From contig JAXGME010000009.1 of the NCBI GenBank assembly GCA_040768845.1, positions 62,001 to 126,000 of the forward strand: DNA of 64,000 bases. Reading direction: 5' to 3'. Position numbers and translations under genes: made by a program. Shown here one piece after another: positions 58,992-64,000 of this stretch (position 1 is the stretch's first letter; each line of letters starts with the position of its first letter). Under the pieces are notes generated by a model that was given only the letters and a program-made list of their open reading frames with translations, had not been told where the DNA came from and did not search any database. This stretch comes from JAEZHK01 sp040768845 (GTDB lineage: Bacteria; Bacillota; Clostridia; Christensenellales; Aristaeellaceae).

Positions 58992-59778
58992 GGATCATGC
59001 CCCCCAGTTCCAGAATCGCCTCCAGTACGCCGCCGCCGATGGCGCGCGCCTTGTCGGAGACCGAAAAACAGTGGGCGACCTCGCAGCGGGGATCGATGTC
59101 GCCGCTTTTCATGCCCAAAAACACCGGCGTGCCCGCGCGAAGAAGGCCGCGAACCATGCCGGAGATCGAGGCGTTCAGCGCCTTCTGACCTACCGTTGCC
59201 ACGCAGTCGCCCGCGCGCACGCTGTCACCGATCCTCACCCTCGGCTCAAACCGTCCGTCGGCCGGGGCCCGCAAGAGCCGCTCCACCGTGTAGCCGCCGA
59301 TCTCGCCGGGCACGCCGGTGTTCGGATGGGCGCAGCCCGAGAAGAGCGCGCGGCCCAGGTCGTGCCCGCGCATGGTTTCCACCACCGCGTGGCAGTCCAC
59401 CCCCGCCGTAAAGCCCGGCCCCAGTGCCACGACCACCGGCGCGTCGGAAATCTCTGTGCCGGTATTGCGCTTGGCGAGGATCGCGTCCACCAGCGCGGCG
59501 GGGCGGAGGGTTGCCAGACAGCGCGTCTCCGGGTCCGGAATCACCGCGATGTCCCCCTCGGCGAGGATGCGAAGCGCCGCGGCGCCGTCTGCCGCGCGCC
59601 GGGCGCGAATGCCTTCCACGATGGTCTCGCCCTCCGGAATCGCCTCGCAAAAGCTGACCGTGCGCCGGACGGCGGTCGGGTGGGCAAGATCCGTCATCGC
59701 CACCTCAAAACCCGCGCGCTTCAGGCGCACCGCGACGCCCGTGGCCAGGTCGCCCGCGCCCTTGATCAGGATGCGCAT
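58981..59778 (-). CDS. yqeB: Selenium-dependent molybdenum cofactor protein YqeB
   Basis: The 265-residue protein is of the EF2563/YqeB family, found only with selenium-dependent molybdenum hydroxylases. It starts MRILIKGAGDLATGVAVRLK, a dinucleotide-fold-like motif, followed by DPETRCLATLRPAALVDA, VVALGPGFTAGVDCHAVVET and NTGVPGEIGGYTVERLL. Its exact reaction is not established; selenation or insertion of the cofactor is proposed. ATG 59778 lies inside the yqeC end (13-bp overlap). Confidence 0.93.
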   Translation of the reverse strand: MRILIKGAGDLATGVAVRLKRAGFEVAMTDLAHPTAVRRTVSFCEAIPEGETIVEGIRARRAADGAAALRILAEGDIAVIPDPETRCLATLRPAALVDAILAKRNTGTEISDAPVVVALGPGFTAGVDCHAVVETMRGHDLGRALFSGCAHPNTGVPGEIGGYTVERLLRAPADGRFEPRVRIGDSVRAGDCVATVGQKALNASISGMVRGLLRAGTPVFLGMKSGDIDPRCEVAHCFSVSDKARAIGGGVLEAILELGGMIRGK

Positions 59779-60470
59779 ACGCCGTCCCTCCATACTTCCA
59801 CAAAAATCGGATCGCGTCGGAGCGAGGCCACCACGGCTTCGCCCGGGATGCGCCGCGCGCAGGAGCGCGCCATGTCCAGCGCCGCCCCGCCGTCGGCCTT
59901 GTTGACGAGCGCCCGCCACGCGCAGCGGACAAGTTTTCGCTGCCCTTCCGGGTGGCAGAGCACATAGGCCGCGTCCTCCGGCGTCACCGGGGCGTCCATG
60001 GGCTTGCCCGTCAGATGCGCGTAGAGCTCCGGCCTGTGCACCGCGGAAACCGGGCGGCCGACGCCGTCTATTCCCATGACCGCCACCACGAGGTCCGCGC
60101 CCTCCGGGAGTACGGGCTCGTGCGCCGCGGGCGCCTTCAGCGGCCGGCCCCGCGCGCCGTCGGCCTCGATCAGCGCATAGTCGCACCGCACAAGGAGCGT
60201 CAAAAGGCCCTGGGGCGGCCCCAGTTTCTCCCCGCGGACGCTGCCCGCGGCCACCACGGCGTGGCGATGAAAAGCGCGGTCGAGGGCCTCTGGGTTCGGA
60301 TCGATCAGCGTGGGGAAGTCCGGCGGGAAGATGCGGGTAGTGGTTGCCACCAGCACCCGGCCCGATTCCGACAGTTCCCGCGCCAGGCGATAAATGGCCG
60401 TCGTCTTGCCGCCGCCGCCCACAAAGGCGGTGACGCCCCGGGGAATTTTCAACGCCTCGGAAAGATTCAC
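59766..60470 (-). CDS. yqeC: Selenium cofactor biosynthesis protein YqeC
   Basis: The 234-residue protein has a P-loop-like FVGGGGKTTAIYRLARELS at 16-34, then VATTTRIFPP, YALIEADGARGRPLKAPAAHEP near 98, and VNKADGG near 189. It belongs to the YqeC family, which occurs with YqeB and an orphan SelD. An ATP- or GTP-dependent step in Se-Mo cofactor assembly is expected. The start is GTG 60470, overlapping the DUF3343 stop by 4 bp. Confidence 0.92.
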   Translation of the reverse strand: MNLSEALKIPRGVTAFVGGGGKTTAIYRLARELSESGRVLVATTTRIFPPDFPTLIDPNPEALDRAFHRHAVVAAGSVRGEKLGPPQGLLTLLVRCDYALIEADGARGRPLKAPAAHEPVLPEGADLVVAVMGIDGVGRPVSAVHRPELYAHLTGKPMDAPVTPEDAAYVLCHPEGQRKLVRCAWRALVNKADGGAALDMARSCARRIPGEAVVASLRRDPIFVEVWRDGVCAS

Positions 60471-60709
60471 GCCTGCGCCACCCTTTCATAGGCGCCGTCC
60501 CCGCGCTCGGCCACCACTTGCTCAAAGTCCCGGTGCATCATGGAGAGGAGCGGCGCCTCGGCCGAATACAGCACGCATGTGCCGCAGCTCGACGAGAGCG
60601 CCCGCGGCACCGGCGCCATCCGCGCGGCGACGCCCGCGCCGCAAAGCGCCCGAAAGGTGCAAAGCGCCGCAAAGTGCGTGTGAAACGTGGCGACGTAACG
60701 GTTCATCAT
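60467..60709 (-). CDS. DUF3343 putative selenium/sulfur carrier
   Basis: The 80-residue protein fits the DUF3343 family (putative Se/S carrier). The CxxC motif is in SSCGTCVLYS at about 41-50. Other Cys near 17 and 23 (ALCTFRALCGAG) could also bind sulfur or selenium. It has ATGA overlaps with both neighbours, the TusA-like and yqeC genes. It may carry selenium from the TusA-like protein to SelD or to the cofactor enzymes; this is inference. Confidence 0.85.
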   Translation of the reverse strand: MMNRYVATFHTHFAALCTFRALCGAGVAARMAPVPRALSSSCGTCVLYSAEAPLLSMMHRDFEQVVAERGDGAYERVAQA

Positions 60710-60918
60710 CTGGTCAGCGTCAGCCGGTAATCCGGCCCTTCCTGCGCTTTTTTCACGGAGTACCCGGCGCTTTTCGCAAAGCGGGAAACGTTCTCCACCG
60801 CGCAGATGTCATCCACCAGCACGGTGATGACCTCGGGATTGGACTGCGCCGCATTCCGGGTCATGACCACGGGCTCGGGGCAGGCGCGGCCCCGGGCGTC
60901 GATCTCCACATGAGGCAT
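60706..60918 (-). CDS. TusA/SirA-like sulfur or selenium carrier
   Basis: The 70-residue protein has the TusA motif with the active Cys in RGRACPEPVVMTRNA (residues 10-24), and AENVSRFAKSAGY-like C-terminal pattern. TusA-type proteins carry persulfide (or selenium) between a desulfurase and acceptors. It lies between yedE and DUF3343 in the overlapping operon, and it probably forms the first carrier after YedE import or after the class-V aminotransferase. Confidence 0.9.
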   Translation of the reverse strand: MPHVEIDARGRACPEPVVMTRNAAQSNPEVITVLVDDICAVENVSRFAKSAGYSVKKAQEGPDYRLTLTR

Positions 60919-60920
60919 GG

Positions 60921-61970
60921 TTATCCCTCCCGTTCAAGATTCTGCCAGCTGATCAGCGCCAGCGCGAGAAAGCCCAGCGCCACTGCAATTTGACCGTTGA
61001 ATGTCGGCCCGCCGGCGGAGGACGCCAGCGAGAAATTGTGGGCCAGCGCCCCGCCGGTGACAAGCCCCGCCACGGTGACGGCGCTGTCGGCGTTGCCCTC
61101 GCCCGCCAGAACCAGCTGCCGCAGCGGACATCCGCCCAGCAGCACACTGCCCCAGCCCGTCAGCGCCATGCCCAGAAAATTCCACAGTCCGTCGGTGTGG
61201 GCGATGGGCTGCCCGGAAAAGCCGAAGCGGAGCGTTCCCAGCATCAGATTGCCCGCAAGCACCGTTCCCACAATCGCCGCCGCACCCCAGAGCAGGTGGA
61301 AATCGCGGAACAGCACCACGTCGCGGATGCCGCCCATCGTGCAAAAGCGGCTCCGCTGGGCCAGCGCCCCGACGGCGAGCCCTGCCGCAAGGGCAATCCA
61401 TACCGGCGCGCGCATCGAGCCGGGGCCCTCCGCGGACTGCCGGAACAGCGCGGGAAAGGTGAGCGCCGCGATCGTCAAAATCGCCATCGATACCGGAAAC
61501 GCAAAGCCCTCCGGCGCGCCCTGCGGGTACGCGCGCCGGAGCGAAAAACCCCGGCTCAGCACCGCCGCGCCCACGCCGACGCCCGCCGCAAAGCCCGCAA
61601 GCCCGACCACGGCGTTCAGGTCGCCGCCGCCGATGCGCAGCAGCATCCTGAGCGGGCACCCGAGAAAAATCAGCGCACCGACCATCACGATCATGCCCAA
61701 GAGAAAGCGCGTGAAGGGCGCCGAGCCGCCCCGGGACCGAAACTCCTTTTTGACAAGAGAAATGCCAAACGCACCCAGGGCGATCCCCGCGATCTCCGGG
61801 CGCACCGCCTGCGCCGGGGCCGCCTGGTGAAGCCCCAGCGCGCCGGCGGTATCGCGCAGAAAGCAGGCGATGCAAAACCCCATGTTTCCGGGGTTGCCCA
61901 TGGCGGTAAGCGTCAGCGCGGCCAGGCCGATCACGACGCCCGTCAGGATCACCGGAAGGTTTTTCTTCAT
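60921..61970 (-). CDS. yedE: YedE-family putative selenium transporter
   Basis: The 349-residue membrane protein has about nine to ten helices in two YeeE/YedE repeats. Conserved Cys motifs lie in GNMGFCIACFLRD (about 30-42), IFLGCPLRMLLR (about 101-112), RSRFCTMGGIRD (about 207-218) and LLGGCPLRQLVLAG (about 278-291). Relatives import thiosulfate (YeeE/TsuA), and the selenium-locus subgroup is thought to import a selenium compound. It is 2 bp before the TusA-like gene; YeeE-TusA partnership is common. Confidence 0.93.
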   Translation of the reverse strand: MKKNLPVILTGVVIGLAALTLTAMGNPGNMGFCIACFLRDTAGALGLHQAAPAQAVRPEIAGIALGAFGISLVKKEFRSRGGSAPFTRFLLGMIVMVGALIFLGCPLRMLLRIGGGDLNAVVGLAGFAAGVGVGAAVLSRGFSLRRAYPQGAPEGFAFPVSMAILTIAALTFPALFRQSAEGPGSMRAPVWIALAAGLAVGALAQRSRFCTMGGIRDVVLFRDFHLLWGAAAIVGTVLAGNLMLGTLRFGFSGQPIAHTDGLWNFLGMALTGWGSVLLGGCPLRQLVLAGEGNADSAVTVAGLVTGGALAHNFSLASSAGGPTFNGQIAVALGFLALALISWQNLEREG

Positions 61971-61989
61971 GCGGGTCGCCCCCGTGTGC

Positions 61990-61995
61990 TATAAT
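61990..61995 (+). promoter_or_regulatory. -10 box of the class-V aminotransferase gene
   Basis: TATAAT on the plus strand in the region divergent from yedE; no clear -35. Confidence 0.45.
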
Positions 61996-62041
61996 AGATA
62001 GGAACTTCCGTTATTCTAACATGAGGAGAACGAACGCGCAA

Positions 62042-63175
62042 GTGATCTACATGGACAACGCGGCCACGGCGTTTCCGAAGGCGCCGCCGGTGGCGGAGGC
62101 GATGGCGCGCTGCGTACGGGAAATGGGCGGCAGCATGGGCCGGGGCACCTACGCCGCGGCCGCGGAAAACGCGATGGTGGCGCTGTCCCTGCGGGAGGGG
62201 CTGTGCCGTTTGACGGGCCTGGCAGACCCCGAATGCTGCGCGCTGACGCCGGGTGCCACCTGGTCGCTCAACATGGCGATTCTGGGCCATGTGCGCCCGG
62301 GGGACCATGTGGTGGTCTCCTCGTTGGAGCACAACGCGGTGCTTCGGCCGCTGCGCCTGATCGAAGGCGTTGAGGTGGAGGCCGCGCCCTGCGACGGCTT
62401 TGGCCGCACCGACCCGGAGGACGTGCGCCGCCTGATCCGCGCCGACACCCGCCTGGTAATCATGAATCACGCCTCCAACGTCAGCGGCACGGTGCTGCCC
62501 GCCCGGGAGATCGGGGCGATCTGCCGGGCGCGGGGCGTGCCGTTTTTGCTGGACGCCGCCCAGACGGCCGGCTGCATCCCCCTTCAGGAGATCCCCGCCG
62601 ACGCCTTCGCCATCCCGGGGCACAAGGGGCTGCTCGGCCCCGAGGGCATCGGCGCCCTGGTGATGCGGCGGGACTTTGCCCGGGCGCTGCGCCCCGTGGT
62701 GGCCGGCGGCACCGGAAGCCGATCGGACAGCCTCCTCCAGCCGGAGGAATTGCCCGACAAGTTTGAGCCCGGCACCGCCAACATCCCCGGCATCTACGGG
62801 CTGGAAGCGGCGCTGGAATATGTTCTGGCCCGGCAGGAGGCCATCCGCGTCCACGAGGCGGCGCTGCTCGCCCGAATGCTGGACGGACTGGCGCAGATCC
62901 GCGGCATCGCGGTGCCGGGCGGGCCCGGCGCGGCGGAGCGGGTGGCGGTGGCGTCCGTCGACTTTGAACGGTCGGACAACGCGCTGGCTGCCCTCCGGCT
63001 GGAGGCGGAGTTCGGCATCCTGACGCGCTGCGGGCTGCACTGCGCCGCCGCGGCCCACAGGGCGCTGGGCACCCATCCCCGGGGGACAGTGCGCTTTTCC
63101 CTCGGCTGGGCGAACACCCGGGAGGATGTGGACCGGGCGCTGCTCGCGATTGAACAAATCGCCTCGGCGTGGTAA
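62042..63175 (+). CDS. Class-V aminotransferase, cysteine desulfurase/selenocysteine lyase-like
   Basis: The 377-residue PLP enzyme begins IYMDNAATAFPKAP and has FAIPGHKGLLGPEGIGAL with the PLP Lys, and RCGLHCAAAAHRALGTHPRG with the active Cys near the end. It matches the EF2568-type subfamily tied to selenium-dependent molybdenum hydroxylases. Likely reactions are release of selenium from selenocysteine, or of sulfur from cysteine, for the locus. The start is GTG 62042; an upstream ATG at 62021 would overlap the ribosome-binding site (GAGGAG). It is divergent from the yedE operon. Confidence 0.9.
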   Translation: MIYMDNAATAFPKAPPVAEAMARCVREMGGSMGRGTYAAAAENAMVALSLREGLCRLTGLADPECCALTPGATWSLNMAILGHVRPGDHVVVSSLEHNAVLRPLRLIEGVEVEAAPCDGFGRTDPEDVRRLIRADTRLVIMNHASNVSGTVLPAREIGAICRARGVPFLLDAAQTAGCIPLQEIPADAFAIPGHKGLLGPEGIGALVMRRDFARALRPVVAGGTGSRSDSLLQPEELPDKFEPGTANIPGIYGLEAALEYVLARQEAIRVHEAALLARMLDGLAQIRGIAVPGGPGAAERVAVASVDFERSDNALAALRLEAEFGILTRCGLHCAAAAHRALGTHPRGTVRFSLGWANTREDVDRALLAIEQIASAW

Positions 63176-63208
63176 AATGCTGGAAAACCGTACGGAGGAG
63201 GGTGCGCC

Positions 63209-64000
63209 ATGCCGCTTTTTGACATTGATCCGTGGAAACTGATCGAGCGCGGATTTCATCCGGAGCACATGCGCCTGTCGGAGTCGCTCACATCCCTTGG
63301 AAACGGCAGCATGGGCATGCGCGGCAATTTTGAGGAGCGGTATTCCGGGGACAGCCACCGCGGAACCTACCTCGGCGGCGTGTGGTTTCCGGGCAAAACC
63401 CGCGTCGGCTGGTGGAAAAACGGCTATCCAAAGTACTTTGGCAAGGTCATCAACGCCGTCAATATGATCGGGGTCAACGTGGCGGTGGACGGCGTCGAGA
63501 TTGACCTGGCGCAGCTTCCGGTGCTGGATTTTGAGCGGGAACTGGACATGCGCACCGGAACCCTTCGCCGCCGCGCCGTCGTCCGGCATCCCAAGGGCGA
63601 GGTGCGCATCGAATGCGAGCGGTTTTTGTCCATCGAGGACCGTCGGATCCTGGCGATTCGCTATCGCGTAACGCCGTCTTTTTTGGCGGAGGTGGCGCTG
63701 ACCGCCTATCTGGACGGCAACGTGCGCAACGAGGACGCCAACTACGAGGAATTGTTCTGGGACACGCTCGAACAGGGACAGGCGGAGGATTCGGGCTTTG
63801 TGTCCGTCAAGACCCGCGAGAACCCCTTCGACGTGCCGCGCTTTGCCGCCTGCGCCGCGATGCACGCCCGGTTTTCCGGCGCCACCATCACCCACTGGGA
63901 GACGCGGCCGGGCTACGCCGGCATGCGCCTCACCAAGCGGGTGCTGTCCGGCCGCGGCGCGGAGCTGGAAAAGCTGGTGGCCGTCGTCACCTCCCGGGAT
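63209..64000 (+). CDS. Glycoside hydrolase family 65 enzyme, N-terminal part
   Basis: The first 264 residues of a GH65 protein; the rest is beyond the window. The N-terminal beta-sandwich has LSESLTSLGNGSMGMRGNFE, RGTYLGGVWFPGKT, and GTLRRRAVVRHPKGEVRIE. GH65 enzymes are mostly inverting disaccharide phosphorylases (maltose, trehalose, kojibiose, nigerose). The catalytic Glu lies in the missing part, so the substrate cannot be guessed. ATG 63209 with GGAGGAGGG upstream. Confidence 0.9.
   Translation, partial: MPLFDIDPWKLIERGFHPEHMRLSESLTSLGNGSMGMRGNFEERYSGDSHRGTYLGGVWFPGKTRVGWWKNGYPKYFGKVINAVNMIGVNVAVDGVEIDLAQLPVLDFERELDMRTGTLRRRAVVRHPKGEVRIECERFLSIEDRRILAIRYRVTPSFLAEVALTAYLDGNVRNEDANYEELFWDTLEQGQAEDSGFVSVKTRENPFDVPRFAACAAMHARFSGATITHWETRPGYAGMRLTKRVLSGRGAELEKLVAVVTSRD

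Overview
This 64-kb window is a high-GC (roughly 60-65 %), densely coded stretch of a chromosome from an anaerobic, spore-forming member of the Clostridia (Bacillota). The evidence is gene content: a SigK-type sporulation sigma factor, a GerMN spore-germination protein, RNase J with YlbF, the L21-Prp-L27 ribosomal set with a cleavable L27 extension, RqcH, a group II ECF transporter module, a CD1247-type protein, hybrid-cluster protein and a GGGtGRT protein. Lineage below Clostridia (for example Christensenellales or Oscillospirales) cannot be settled by eye. No CRISPR array, rRNA or prophage is visible.

Layout. 1-12.4 kb reads almost entirely leftwards: a DprA-like protein and polyphosphate kinase, a TIM-barrel protein, sigK, mltG, ylbF, rnj (with a long structured leader), trxA, aspS-hisS and hsp20. 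12.6-21 kb reads mostly rightwards: AlaX-type tRNA editing, a HAD phosphatase, rplU-prp-rpmA, then leftward DUF454 and rqcH, then gerM, an RNase PH/RdgB fusion and a small phosphodiesterase. A seven-tRNA cluster (Arg, His, Gln, Lys, Leu, Gly, Gly) follows at 21.1-21.9 kb. Directly behind its last tRNA lies an apparently intact IS1182-family element (21,860-24,332) that seems to carry a divergent HTH passenger gene. 24.4-43.8 kb holds housekeeping and accessory genes: TetR regulator, amidase, TtcA-like protein, MgtE, a zinc-ribbon membrane protein, NifS-ThiI, alanine racemase, M20 hydrolase, HD-GYP, a nitrosative/redox-stress group (ferredoxin protein-Hcp, Crp/Fnr regulator, cupin), rhodanese-Rrf2, DUF368, a FAH-family hydrolase, DUF523 and a nitroreductase.

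A tRNA-Leu at 43.8 kb is followed by a second, decayed IS1182-type element flanked by 31-bp direct copies of a palindrome. Then come the glycolytic operon pgk-tpiA-gpmI (leftward), and the rightward series ecfA1-ecfA2-ecfT-truA, an IscU-like scaffold plus GGGtGRT protein, an M24 peptidase, efp, a CD1247-type protein and xdhC.

The last 6 kb is a compact selenium locus: yedE, tusA-like, DUF3343, yqeC, yqeB and selD in one overlapping operon, flanked by convergent xdhC and a divergent class-V aminotransferase. This set is the known signature of selenium-dependent molybdenum hydroxylase maturation. The hydroxylase itself, selA and selB are not in the window. A partial GH65 glycoside phosphorylase/hydrolase runs off the right edge.

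Most worth following up: the IscU-like/GGGtGRT pair, the two IS1182 elements that both sit behind tRNA genes, the DUF3343/TusA-like carrier pair in the selenium operon, a FAH-family gene that seems to start at CTG, and several unassigned operator-like inverted repeats (pgk, rhodanese-Rrf2, hisS, tetR).
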